A DNA stretch of 64,000 bases, from assembly GCA_013289955.1 (NCBI GenBank), contig JABCYZ010000001.1, positions 372,001 through 436,000 of the forward strand, written 5' to 3'. Below the pieces are notes generated by a model. That model was not told where the DNA came from. It worked only from the letters and a program-made list of their open reading frames with translations, and did not search any database. Below, one piece after another: positions 37,225 through 45,930 of the stretch. Each line of letters opens with the position of its first letter. The stretch's first letter is position 1. This DNA comes from Acidobacteriota bacterium. GTDB taxonomy: Bacteria > Acidobacteriota > Terriglobia > Acidiferrales > UBA7541. The position numbers and the translations under genes were made by a program.

Positions 37225-39222
37225 ATGACCAGCTCAAACGCATCAACCGCTCTCTCGATCGAAAATCGCAGGTCCTTGTGCTTCCTCGCTTTCGCAATCG
37301 CCCTTCTTTTCCTCCCTCTGAACAGATCTTCCGCGCAGAGCGCGCCTCCGGGGCACGCGCCCGGATGGGTAGTGATCACCATCGGCGATTATCGTTCGCT
37401 GCATGCCAAAGCCTATCCGCCCGACCGCGAGCCCGAAGGCCCGCCGGTCGAGGCGACGCTGACGCGCGTCGATTACGACTTGCGCATCGAAGGTGACCTC
37501 GCCAGAGGCCGCGCAAGTCTCACGGTCGATGTATTAAAGGACGGCTGGGTGCGCGTGCCGATTCCCGCCGGATTGCTGGTGCGCGAAGCAAAACTCGACG
37601 GCAAGCTCGTTTCGCTTGTGCCCGGCCCCGCCGGCAAGGCTTCCAACCAACTCTGTGCGCTACTCTCGCGGCCGGGCCGATCCGTCTTGCAGCTGGATAT
37701 TGCCCTGCCCGTCGTTTCCACCGCCGGAGAGGAGAGTATCTCCCTACCCTCCACCGCTTCCGGAGTCACGCGCGCCTCGGTTCGGCTTCCCAGGCAGGGC
37801 GTCGACATCAAGTTGACGGGCGGACTCTTGGCCGAGAAATCAGAACCCGGCGCGGAAAGCAAGTGGCTTGCCTACGCGCGGGGCAACGAGCCGCTGACGT
37901 TCACATGGAAAAGAAAAACCGAGGATCACCGCAGCACGCAGGCGCTGCGCCTGCGGGGCTCCCTGACGGAGCTGACCGGCCTCGGCGAAGACTCGACGAC
38001 CGTCGTCGCTGAAGTCAACGTCGAAGTCACCCAGGGGGCCGCGCGAGAGGTGCGCATTTCGCTGCCGGAAAAAGTGACCGTCAATCAAGTCGTGGGCGCG
38101 ATGGTCTCGGACTGGGAAATGAAAGACGGCCAGCTCGCGGTCACGTTCCTCGAGCCGGTAGAGCAAACTGCCAAATTCATAGTCAGCGGAGAGACGCGCA
38201 GTCCGCGCGACGGCCAGATCGAGATTCCTTTGCTCCGCCTTCTGAGCGCGGAGCGCGACACAGGCGGCGTGGCCGTCGAAGTCCTCGGCGCCGGAGAGAT
38301 CAAGGAGTTCAAATCCGAAGGTCTCGAAAACGCTGACGCGACGGACTTGGGCGAAATCGTGTCGAGTCGCCAATCCACCTCGCTCTCCGCGTTCCGCTAT
38401 CGCGCAGGCGACGCGAAGACCGCCCGATCTCTTACCGTAAACGTGGCGCGTTACACCCCGCAGGCCGTCTTGATGGCCAACGTTGCCGAAGCCCGCTACA
38501 ACGTCCTGATCACCAGCGAAGGAAAGCAGCTGGTAGAAGCCCGGTATGCGGTCCGCAACAATCAGCGCAACTTCCTCAAGATCACTCTGCCGCAGGGCGC
38601 AACTCTCTGGAGCGCCACCTTGGCAGGAAAGCCCGTCCGTCCCGGGCAATCGCCCGACGGCGGCGTCTTGCTTCCGCTCGAGAAAGCTCATCCCGGCGAA
38701 GACTCGCCGGAATTCGCAGTCGAGGTCATCTATATAAGCCGCGGCACAACCTGGAACGACAAGGGCCAGTTCAAACTCGCGTTGCCCGCGCTGGACTTGC
38801 CCGTTTCGCGCACCGGTTTGCTTGTTTTTCACCCGCCACTTTTCAGGGTGACGCCCGAGCCCGGATCGTTCCGCACGGAAGCCTACGAGCAACCTATGTC
38901 CGCAGCCCTGAATCCGCCGCCTCCCGCGCCGACGAGGCCCATGCCATTGGCCAGTCCGGAGGCAAGCGCTGCTGCCGCTGGAAGGGACACTGGCGCTCTC
39001 TCTGAACTCGCAGTAGTTGTCGATCAGCCTAGAGCCCAGGCGCTGGTCGACAATTTCCGCGCAACCTTAAAAGGCGGGAAAGCCGCCGGCATTCTTCCCA
39101 TCCGAGTCTCCTTCGAAGGTCTCGGGCCCTCTCTCTATCTCGTTTCTGAACTCACGGGTGAAAACCAGTCTCCAAGCACGGACTTGAACTATCAGCGCGA
39201 CAAAAAGGCAGGTGGGCGATGA
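37225..39222 (+). CDS. Large secreted protein of unknown function (pair member A)
   Basis: This 665-residue protein has an N-terminal signal segment (LCFLAFAIALLFLPLNRSSA, cleavage near SSAQ) and then only beta-rich sequence, ending in a Pro/Ala linker (about 565-600) and a conserved tail, AGILPIRVSFEGLGPSLYLV. I do not recognise the family. It is homologous to the next protein: both share a block with a TSEG/TTEG motif, a FLK-LP-GA strand and a LAG/VAG-K-V-P turn, and both end with a GILP/GVLP-RV tail. The ATG at 37225 has AGGTG upstream; a GTG at 37216 is an alternative. Its stop overlaps the next start by 4 bp, so the two are coupled and probably form one envelope complex. Confidence 0.8.
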   Translation: MTSSNASTALSIENRRSLCFLAFAIALLFLPLNRSSAQSAPPGHAPGWVVITIGDYRSLHAKAYPPDREPEGPPVEATLTRVDYDLRIEGDLARGRASLTVDVLKDGWVRVPIPAGLLVREAKLDGKLVSLVPGPAGKASNQLCALLSRPGRSVLQLDIALPVVSTAGEESISLPSTASGVTRASVRLPRQGVDIKLTGGLLAEKSEPGAESKWLAYARGNEPLTFTWKRKTEDHRSTQALRLRGSLTELTGLGEDSTTVVAEVNVEVTQGAAREVRISLPEKVTVNQVVGAMVSDWEMKDGQLAVTFLEPVEQTAKFIVSGETRSPRDGQIEIPLLRLLSAERDTGGVAVEVLGAGEIKEFKSEGLENADATDLGEIVSSRQSTSLSAFRYRAGDAKTARSLTVNVARYTPQAVLMANVAEARYNVLITSEGKQLVEARYAVRNNQRNFLKITLPQGATLWSATLAGKPVRPGQSPDGGVLLPLEKAHPGEDSPEFAVEVIYISRGTTWNDKGQFKLALPALDLPVSRTGLLVFHPPLFRVTPEPGSFRTEAYEQPMSAALNPPPPAPTRPMPLASPEASAAAAGRDTGALSELAVVVDQPRAQALVDNFRATLKGGKAAGILPIRVSFEGLGPSLYLVSELTGENQSPSTDLNYQRDKKAGGR

Positions 39223-41420
39223 AAAAAATCTTATTGGCAGTCGCATTTCTGATAACCGTCCCCGCATTCGCACAAGACAAGCTCAACCCTCCCGTTCCAC
39301 CGGCTGGCAATGTGACACTGCCTCTCGAGGAATACAACCGCCTGCTCGAACTGGCAAACAAATCGCCCAGAAGAGTCGAGTCCGCCCCGCTTCCCTACAC
39401 GATCAAGCGCGGGGACCTGAAACTGCGCGTTGCCAATGAAACCGTGATGGGCACCGTGCAACTAGAAGGCGAAACCTTCAACAAAGGTGAAACCAAAGTC
39501 GCGCTCACCTCGGGAATGACGATTCTCGATGCCCGGCAAGAAGGTAAAGGTCTGCCGCTCGAGCAGGAGGGCGGCACGCAAACGGCTATTCTCGCCGGCC
39601 CGGCCGAGTTTTCCGTCGTCCTCGACGCCGGTCTGTCTTTGAACATCGAAACCGGGCGCGCATCCTTCAACTTGCCGGTGCCGTCGGCAGGCAGCGTACG
39701 CCTCACTCTCGAAGTTCCTGGCGATCACACCAACGTCAGGATCCATCCGGGATTGATCACCAGCCGCGAGTCCGCCAACGGAAGCACGACGATCGAAGCC
39801 ACACTCGTCCCAGGCCAGCCCGCCAACATTTGGTGGGCCACACGCGAAGTAGTTGCACCGGTCGTCCCGCGCGAAGTGCGGTTTCTTTCCAGCGTGAAAA
39901 CGCTGGTCTCTGTCAGCGAAGCCGATATTCGCCTTGCCGTGCTCGCCGACATCACTGTCATCCAGGGAGAACCCGCGCAATTCGCAGTCGAAGTTCCCGC
40001 CGGCTATGAAGTGACGGGAGCTTCCGGCGCTTCGGTGGATTCCGGCGATGTGCAGTCCGGCATTTTGACATTGAAAGTGAACGCACCCGCCGAGCGCAGC
40101 CATCAGTTCCTGATTTCGATGGAAAGAGCGATTGGCGTTAGGAAAGCGGATGTTCCGTTCCTCAGCGTGAGAAATTCGCAACGCGAAACCGGCGAAGTGC
40201 TGGTCGAAGGCCTGGGCACCATGGAATTGACGGCGACCGAGGGCGGAAGCCTCAAGCGCATGGACATCAAGGAAACAAATCCGTATCTGCGCTCCCTGGC
40301 GCGATCGCCCTTGCAAGCGGCTTTCCGTTATCACCATCAGCCCACGGAGAATCCCAGCCTGGCGCTCGAGTGGACGCGCTTTCCGGACAGCAGCGTGCTC
40401 GCCGCCGTTGCCGAGCGCGCGGTCGCCACCACGCTCGTAACCACCGAAGGAAGATCGCTGACCGAGGTGAAATTGACGATAAAAAATCAGGTCCAGCCAT
40501 TCCTGAAAGTCGAACTTCCAGCCGGGGCGAGCATCGTCTCCGCCGACGTCGCCGGAGAAAAGGTCAAACCGGTCGAAGGCGCGGACGGCCAGCGCGTGCC
40601 GTTGTTGCGTCCCGGATTTCGCCCCGTCGATTCCTACGAAGTCTCCTTCGTCTTCATGCATTCCGGCGCACCCTTTGCAAAAAAGGGAGGCTCGGAAATT
40701 TCTCTGCCGAAAATGGATGTTCCCATCACCGTGCTCGAATGGGAGGTCTTTCTGCCCGAGCGATACAAGGTGAGAGATTTCGGCGGCGATCCCCTCGCCG
40801 CGAGTCTCTTGCAGCCATCGTTTCAACCAGTCGTATACGGCGAACTCGTGAGTGGCGCGTTCGAGGCAGGTGTCGGAAGGGGAGATGCGGTCGCGCCGCT
40901 GCAACTTCTGCCGGGGCAACTCGGCGGCTACGTCGTCGATCCTAGCGGCGCGATGCTTCCTGGCGTGCAGGTGAACGTCACGCAATTGGACACGGGAGCC
41001 ACTCGGGCTGCCGTCACGGACGGCTCCGGGCGGTGGATCGTTTCGAGCATGCCTTCGGGAAGAGTGAAGATCGCTGCCAGCAGGCCTGGTTTCAGCCCTA
41101 CGGTCCGCGAACTTGCTTACGACGCGAACTATCCAGCCGCCTATAGCCTAGCGTTGCGATTGGGAGCTGCTGCGGAATCGGTCGAGGTGCGGAGCGATGA
41201 CCGCATGCTCGAATCGCTGCCGCTCGATCGCGATTCGAAGAAGAAGCAGGTGCAAGTTTCCAACGCCGCATCGTCGAACGTCCTCGATCTGCAGCGGCGC
41301 GTGTCAGGCGTTCTGCCCGTCCGGGTCGACGTGCCGCGAGCCGGCAGTTCCTACAGCTTCGTGCGCCCGCTCGTGCTGGAAGAAGAAACGAAACTCACTT
41401 TCACCTACAAAACGAAATAA
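39219..41420 (+). CDS. Large secreted protein with carboxypeptidase-regulatory domain (pair member B)
   Basis: This 733-residue protein has a signal peptide (MKKILLAVAFLITVPAFAQ) and a long beta-rich region homologous to pair member A. Near residues 568-650 it carries a carboxypeptidase-regulatory/Oar-type beta-sandwich (GGYVVDPSGAMLPGVQVNV, then DGSGRWIVSSMPSGRVKI). A short stretch like the start of a TonB-dependent receptor (AAESVEVRSDDRMLESLPLD) and a Lys-rich linker follow, then the shared tail (GVLPVRVDVPRAGSSYSFV). There is no beta-barrel. ATGA overlap with member A implies coupled translation and fixed stoichiometry. It may be an outer-surface or periplasmic partner of receptors; function unknown. 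Confidence 0.8.
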   Translation: MKKILLAVAFLITVPAFAQDKLNPPVPPAGNVTLPLEEYNRLLELANKSPRRVESAPLPYTIKRGDLKLRVANETVMGTVQLEGETFNKGETKVALTSGMTILDARQEGKGLPLEQEGGTQTAILAGPAEFSVVLDAGLSLNIETGRASFNLPVPSAGSVRLTLEVPGDHTNVRIHPGLITSRESANGSTTIEATLVPGQPANIWWATREVVAPVVPREVRFLSSVKTLVSVSEADIRLAVLADITVIQGEPAQFAVEVPAGYEVTGASGASVDSGDVQSGILTLKVNAPAERSHQFLISMERAIGVRKADVPFLSVRNSQRETGEVLVEGLGTMELTATEGGSLKRMDIKETNPYLRSLARSPLQAAFRYHHQPTENPSLALEWTRFPDSSVLAAVAERAVATTLVTTEGRSLTEVKLTIKNQVQPFLKVELPAGASIVSADVAGEKVKPVEGADGQRVPLLRPGFRPVDSYEVSFVFMHSGAPFAKKGGSEISLPKMDVPITVLEWEVFLPERYKVRDFGGDPLAASLLQPSFQPVVYGELVSGAFEAGVGRGDAVAPLQLLPGQLGGYVVDPSGAMLPGVQVNVTQLDTGATRAAVTDGSGRWIVSSMPSGRVKIAASRPGFSPTVRELAYDANYPAAYSLALRLGAAAESVEVRSDDRMLESLPLDRDSKKKQVQVSNAASSNVLDLQRRVSGVLPVRVDVPRAGSSYSFVRPLVLEEETKLTFTYKTK

Positions 41421-41723
41421 CACGCCGCCAACGGCGGACGGCAGTCATCCTGACCGGCTGGGGGGGAAATCCACTCCCGGCCGGTTCCGCTTCTGGACCA
41501 TTCCTAGCGCGTTCGGAAGCTATCCTTCCCATATTCCTTCCTCCGTCGGGAACTAAGTTCAGAAAAGACCGGAATTTAGAGAGACTGCAGTGCGTAGAGA
41601 TAGACAAGGAAACTTTAACCTGAGAGGCAGCCGTCTAAGCATGCACATGGGGGCACGATATCCAAGACTTTTCGAGGCAGCCGGGCGTACATTTATTTAG
41701 AGCAGGGGAAGAGGCAGGTCCAT
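41421..41723. other. Intergenic region with hairpins and a possible ECF-type promoter
   Basis: This 303-bp gap holds no gene. Right after the stop at 41420 is a GCCGCC-AAC-GGCGG hairpin (41424 on), followed by an ACCGGC/GCCGGT inverted repeat flanking a G-run; neither has a T-run. Further on GGAAAC (41608-41613) and CGTC (41632-41635) resemble an extracytoplasmic-function sigma promoter, but the spacer is 18 bp where about 16 is usual, so this is weak. It would serve the DUF5666, receptor and VWA genes. Confidence 0.3.
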
Positions 41724-42539
41724 ATGAAGCTGTTTTTGGGATGGCTGATTGGCTTAATGATTTGTTTGTTCGCTACCGTCCTCCAGGTGGCCGCGCGAAC
41801 ACCGCAAGATGCTCCTCCGGCCCAGAATCCTGGCGCGGCGCAAAGCCCGGGCCCCGGGCAAATGCAGGGTCGCGGTGGCGAAAGGCGCCCCGGAGTCATG
41901 GGAAAATTAACGGCGGTTCACGATCAGTCCCTCGAGATCACGCGGCAGGACGGGAGCGTCGTAACCGTAAAGGTCAGCGGTAACACGCAATTTCGCAAAG
42001 AGCGCGAGGCCGCGAAGCTCAGCGATTTCAAAGTCGGAGACACAGTGTTTGTGCGTGGCGAGGAAAACGCGGATCACACCTGGAACGCGGAGATGATTGG
42101 TGAGCGCCCTAGCGGCGGCTTCGGGGGTGGTGCGGGCGGTGGCCGCGCAGGCGGTCAAGGCGGCGGTCAGGGAGGAGGTCCTGGCGGCCGGCCCCAGGGC
42201 GAACTCGGCAAGGACTATGTTTTCGGCGAAGTGAAAGCGATCGACGCGCCCAAGTTGACGATTCTCCGGCCGGACAACGTCACACAAACTGTCGAGCTGA
42301 ATGAAGAGACTTCTCTGCATAAAGGCCGCGACAGCATCACCATGGCGGACATTCAAGCGGGCGATCACGTGATGGTGCGCGGTGGAATGGCCAACAATGT
42401 GTTCCAGCCAAAATCGGTGATGGTGATTTCGCCGGAACAATGGAAACGCATGCAAGAAATGGGCGGCGCCGGCGCTGAAGCTACGAAGCCCCCACAAGAC
42501 AATAGCAAGCCCCAGAATCCTCCGGAGCCGCCACATTGA
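41724..42539 (+). CDS. Secreted DUF5666-like protein with Gly-rich linker
   Basis: This 271-residue protein has a signal segment (MKLFLGWLIGLMICLFATVL) and two copies of a small beta-barrel-type domain: about 58-128 (GKLTAVHDQSLEITRQDGSV) and about 165-235 (GEVKAIDAPKLTILRPDNVT). Both have the pattern of DUF5666-like OB-fold repeats, with a closing VGDTVFVRG or AGDHVMVRG. The repeats are joined by a tract that is almost pure Gly (about 132-157). A Pro-rich tail ends the chain. Function is unknown; the fold suggests binding of a ligand or metal at the cell surface. It is translationally coupled to the receptor gene by a 4-bp overlap. Confidence 0.78.
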   Translation: MKLFLGWLIGLMICLFATVLQVAARTPQDAPPAQNPGAAQSPGPGQMQGRGGERRPGVMGKLTAVHDQSLEITRQDGSVVTVKVSGNTQFRKEREAAKLSDFKVGDTVFVRGEENADHTWNAEMIGERPSGGFGGGAGGGRAGGQGGGQGGGPGGRPQGELGKDYVFGEVKAIDAPKLTILRPDNVTQTVELNEETSLHKGRDSITMADIQAGDHVMVRGGMANNVFQPKSVMVISPEQWKRMQEMGGAGAEATKPPQDNSKPQNPPEPPH

Positions 42540-45500
42540 AATTGTTTTTTCGGACTTTCCTCCTCCTGGGTCTGGTGACCTGTTTCCTTGGAAATTTGCG
42601 CGCACAGGAGAATCCCGCGCCCCCAGAAAGTACGCCCGCTGCGCCGCAAGCGAATGCGGCGCCTGCGCCATCCACGGGTTACCAAATCACCGGGAGCATC
42701 CATAGTGGCAAGACGCCGTTGCCGGGCGTTACCCTGACGGCTTCCAATACTTTGACAGGAAAGAAGTACATGGCTGCGACCGTTTCCGATGGAACGTTTG
42801 TTCTGCTCGGACTGCCCCGCGGGCGCTATGTCTTGCGCGCGGAGTTTATGGGGTTTGCTACGCAGACGCAGGAAGTGGTGCTGAATCCGGAAAGTCCATC
42901 CGGCAAGGCGGAGCTTCAACTGATTCTTGCGTCGCGGCAGCAGGAGCAGGCCAGCGAGCAGGCTCTTAGAACCGCGGCCGCCGGGACCGGGCGCGGTTTC
43001 CAGAGTCTCTCCGTCGATGCCACCGAAGCGGCCCCCGCAGGCGAAGCTGCCACTGGCGCCGGACAGAACCCGAGCGCGAACGATTTAGCCTCCCTGCCGC
43101 TCAGCGGCGCCGGAGCGGATGCGCCGACGGAATCCGTCAGCATTAGCGGAGCGCAAGGCCGCACACAAGACTTCGGTCAAGGCAGCGAAGGCGATCTTCA
43201 AGACCGAATTCAGGAATTTCGCGACCGCGCGCAGCAGAATGGACTCGGGGGGTTTGGAGGAGGAGGCGGCGGCGGTGGTGGCGGATTTGGCGGGCCGGGC
43301 GGCGGCGGGCCGATCGCGTTCGGCCGCATGGGCCGCGGCTTCAATGTGAACCAGCCGCACGGCAACTTGTATTTTTACGATGATACCTCGGCGCTCGATG
43401 CCAGGCCGTTTTCGCTGAACGGGGAACCGCTGCCGCGCGCTGATTACAACCAGCTGCACTTTGGGTCCTACGTAGGCGGCCCGCTCAATATTCCCAAGAT
43501 TTATAATGGCGGGGGGAAAACATTTTTTTTCGGCGGGTGGAGCGGCACGCGCGGAAGTTCGCCGTCCGATGTGCTGTCCACCGTGCCTACCATGGCCGAG
43601 CGCGGGGGCAATTTCTCGGCGCTCACGACTCCAATCTTCGATCCGACGACGGGCCAGCAGTTCGATTTCGGCGGCCAGCTGAATGTGATGGACCCAACTC
43701 TGATCACGCCGCAAGCCCAAGCGCTGTTGAACTACATTCCTCCGCCAAATCTGCCGGGAACGACGCAGAACTATCATGAAGTGACTTCGGCGGAGAGCAA
43801 CTCGGACTCTGTCAGTTTGCGGCTGATTCACAATTTCGGCCCCGTTCCGGCGCAGGGAAATCGCACGCCTGGAGGTGGAGGACGCGGTGGCGGTGGCGGC
43901 GGCAGGCGAAGGTCACAGAACAATCTCAATCTGGGTTTGAGCTGGACGAAGACCACGACCGACCTTGTCGGGGCGTTTCCTTCGCTTGACGGCGGAACGG
44001 GCACGCAAGGCTTGAACGCGACCGCCGCCTGGGTCTATGGCAAAGGGCATACCAGCAACAACCTGCGCTTCACCTACAACCACAACCACGTTTCGACGAC
44101 CAACCAGTATTCGACAGTGACAGATGTTGCTGCGCTGGCACAAATCGGCGGCGTGTCTCCCAATCCGTTTGATTGGGGCATTCCTGGAATTAATTTCACG
44201 TCCTTTTCCGGTTTGAGCGATCCTGCGCCTCGCCGCGAACTCGATCAGACCTATTCTCTTTCCGACACCGTGATCTGGAACCACGGGAAGCACAACTTGC
44301 GATTTGGCGGCGATTACCGGCGGATTTTGCAAAGCTTCCGCGCGGCGCGAAACGCGGAAGGCACGTTTACCTTTACGGGTTTTGCGACCGCGCAATACGT
44401 CGGCGGCGTTCAACAGCTGGGAACGGGCAGCGATCTTGCTGATTTTCTTCTCGGCTTGCCGCAGCAAAGCACCGTGCAGTTCGGTACGGACACTTATAAT
44501 TTCCGCGCCAACTCGTATGATTTTTTCTTGCAGGACGACTGGCGGATCCGCGCGAGCCTGACGCTGCTGCTTGGCCTGCGTTACGAATATCAGGGGCCTT
44601 TCACGGAAGCGAACAACCAGATCGTGAATCTGGATGTTAATCCGAGCTTTGCCGCGGCGGTGCCCGTCGAGCCGGGACAGACCGGGCCGTACAACGGCGT
44701 TTTTCCGGCATCGCTGGTCAGGCCGGACCGCAACAACTATGCGCCGCGCGTGGGAATCGCCTGGAAGCCGCTGAAGCAGACGGTGGTGCGCGCCGGCTAT
44801 GGCATCAACTACAACCTCGCGCAGTACACCGCCGTGGTGCAAAACTTTGCGTTTCAGCCGCCGTTCGCGCTGACGGCCACGAACGTGGCCACTCCCTCGA
44901 GTTTTCTGAATCTGGAAAACGCATTTCCAACCTTGACGCCCGGCACAGTGACGAATAACTTTGCCATCAACCCAGACTACAAGCTTGCCTACGTGCAGCT
45001 CTGGAACGTGGATATTCAACGCGATCTGGGCGGCGGCTTTTTGTTGAACGTCGATTACAACGGTTCGAAGGGGACACGCCTCGACACCGAACGGGCCATC
45101 CTGATTCCGGGCAGTTCGCAAGAACCCTTCACGTACGAATCGTCCGAGGGAAACTCGGTTTTTCACGCGGGTTCGGTTCGCATCCGCAAGCGGCTGGCAA
45201 AAGGCATCAGCCTTAACGCCACATATATTTACTCGAAGTCGATCGATGATGCCTCTTCGATCGGTGGCGGAGGCGTGGTCGTGGCACAGAATCCTTTTGA
45301 CATTTCTGCGGACAGAGGCCTTTCGAGTTTTGACCAGCGCCACAAATTCACCGGGAATTGGATCTACGATTTGCCTTTCGGCGAAAACCGGCGATTTTTG
45401 CAGAAGGGGCCGGTGTCGTACATTCTCGCGGGCTGGCAGTGGAGCGGAGGCTTTACCGTGGCAAGCGGCCTGCCAAACACGATTCGGGTCGTTGGCGGAA

Positions 45501-45919
45501 CGCTGGATATTGACCGGGGCGTCAGCGGGTCTCTCCGCGCCAACCTGGTTCCCGGCGAGGCGATCGGGATCAGTGATCCAACGACGAAGGAATGGTTCAA
45601 CACCGCGGCGTTTTGCCAGCCGCAAACGACGCTCAACAATCCGGCGGCCACCTGTGTGAATCCAGCCGATACAACGTTTGGCGATGCGGGACGCAACATT
45701 CTCGAAGGGCCGGGACAAGTGAGTCTGAACATGTCGCTGAACAAGACCATCACGATCAAAGAATATCGCTCGCTCGATTTGCGGATTACGGCGAACAATG
45801 TTTTCAACATGGTGTATTTCACCTCGCTCGGGACGACGGTGAACTCCACCACCTTTGGCGAAGTGACCGGCGCGGGAGCGATGCGGCGCGTTACGGTGCA
45901 AGCGAGGTTCCGGTTTTGA
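42536..45919 (+). CDS. Oar-like TonB-dependent receptor with carboxypeptidase-regulatory domain
   Basis: This 1127-residue outer-membrane protein has a signal peptide (FFRTFLLLGLVTCFLGNLRA), a carboxypeptidase-regulatory beta-sandwich at about 46-130 (SIHSGKTPLPGVTLTASNTL), a plug-like region with a poly-Gly tract near 236-262, and a long barrel ending in an aromatic residue (RRVTVQARFRF). This is the Oar/acidobacterial form, which imports large or unusual substrates or acts in adhesion. It starts with TTG overlapping the previous stop (TTGA), with CGGAG 8 nt upstream. A second Gly-rich tract lies near 447-457. It is followed 11 bp later by the VWA gene. Substrate unknown; no adjacent SusD-like or sugar gene gives a hint. 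Confidence 0.9.
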   Translation: MKLFFRTFLLLGLVTCFLGNLRAQENPAPPESTPAAPQANAAPAPSTGYQITGSIHSGKTPLPGVTLTASNTLTGKKYMAATVSDGTFVLLGLPRGRYVLRAEFMGFATQTQEVVLNPESPSGKAELQLILASRQQEQASEQALRTAAAGTGRGFQSLSVDATEAAPAGEAATGAGQNPSANDLASLPLSGAGADAPTESVSISGAQGRTQDFGQGSEGDLQDRIQEFRDRAQQNGLGGFGGGGGGGGGGFGGPGGGGPIAFGRMGRGFNVNQPHGNLYFYDDTSALDARPFSLNGEPLPRADYNQLHFGSYVGGPLNIPKIYNGGGKTFFFGGWSGTRGSSPSDVLSTVPTMAERGGNFSALTTPIFDPTTGQQFDFGGQLNVMDPTLITPQAQALLNYIPPPNLPGTTQNYHEVTSAESNSDSVSLRLIHNFGPVPAQGNRTPGGGGRGGGGGGRRRSQNNLNLGLSWTKTTTDLVGAFPSLDGGTGTQGLNATAAWVYGKGHTSNNLRFTYNHNHVSTTNQYSTVTDVAALAQIGGVSPNPFDWGIPGINFTSFSGLSDPAPRRELDQTYSLSDTVIWNHGKHNLRFGGDYRRILQSFRAARNAEGTFTFTGFATAQYVGGVQQLGTGSDLADFLLGLPQQSTVQFGTDTYNFRANSYDFFLQDDWRIRASLTLLLGLRYEYQGPFTEANNQIVNLDVNPSFAAAVPVEPGQTGPYNGVFPASLVRPDRNNYAPRVGIAWKPLKQTVVRAGYGINYNLAQYTAVVQNFAFQPPFALTATNVATPSSFLNLENAFPTLTPGTVTNNFAINPDYKLAYVQLWNVDIQRDLGGGFLLNVDYNGSKGTRLDTERAILIPGSSQEPFTYESSEGNSVFHAGSVRIRKRLAKGISLNATYIYSKSIDDASSIGGGGVVVAQNPFDISADRGLSSFDQRHKFTGNWIYDLPFGENRRFLQKGPVSYILAGWQWSGGFTVASGLPNTIRVVGGTLDIDRGVSGSLRANLVPGEAIGISDPTTKEWFNTAAFCQPQTTLNNPAATCVNPADTTFGDAGRNILEGPGQVSLNMSLNKTITIKEYRSLDLRITANNVFNMVYFTSLGTTVNSTTFGEVTGAGAMRRVTVQARFRF

Positions 45920-45930
45920 GGGAGAAGTCC

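Noticed and set aside
39462..40985. 507-residue frame opposite the second secreted pair protein
   Set aside because: Antisense shadow; the plus-strand frame has a signal peptide, a recognisable domain and coupling to its partner.
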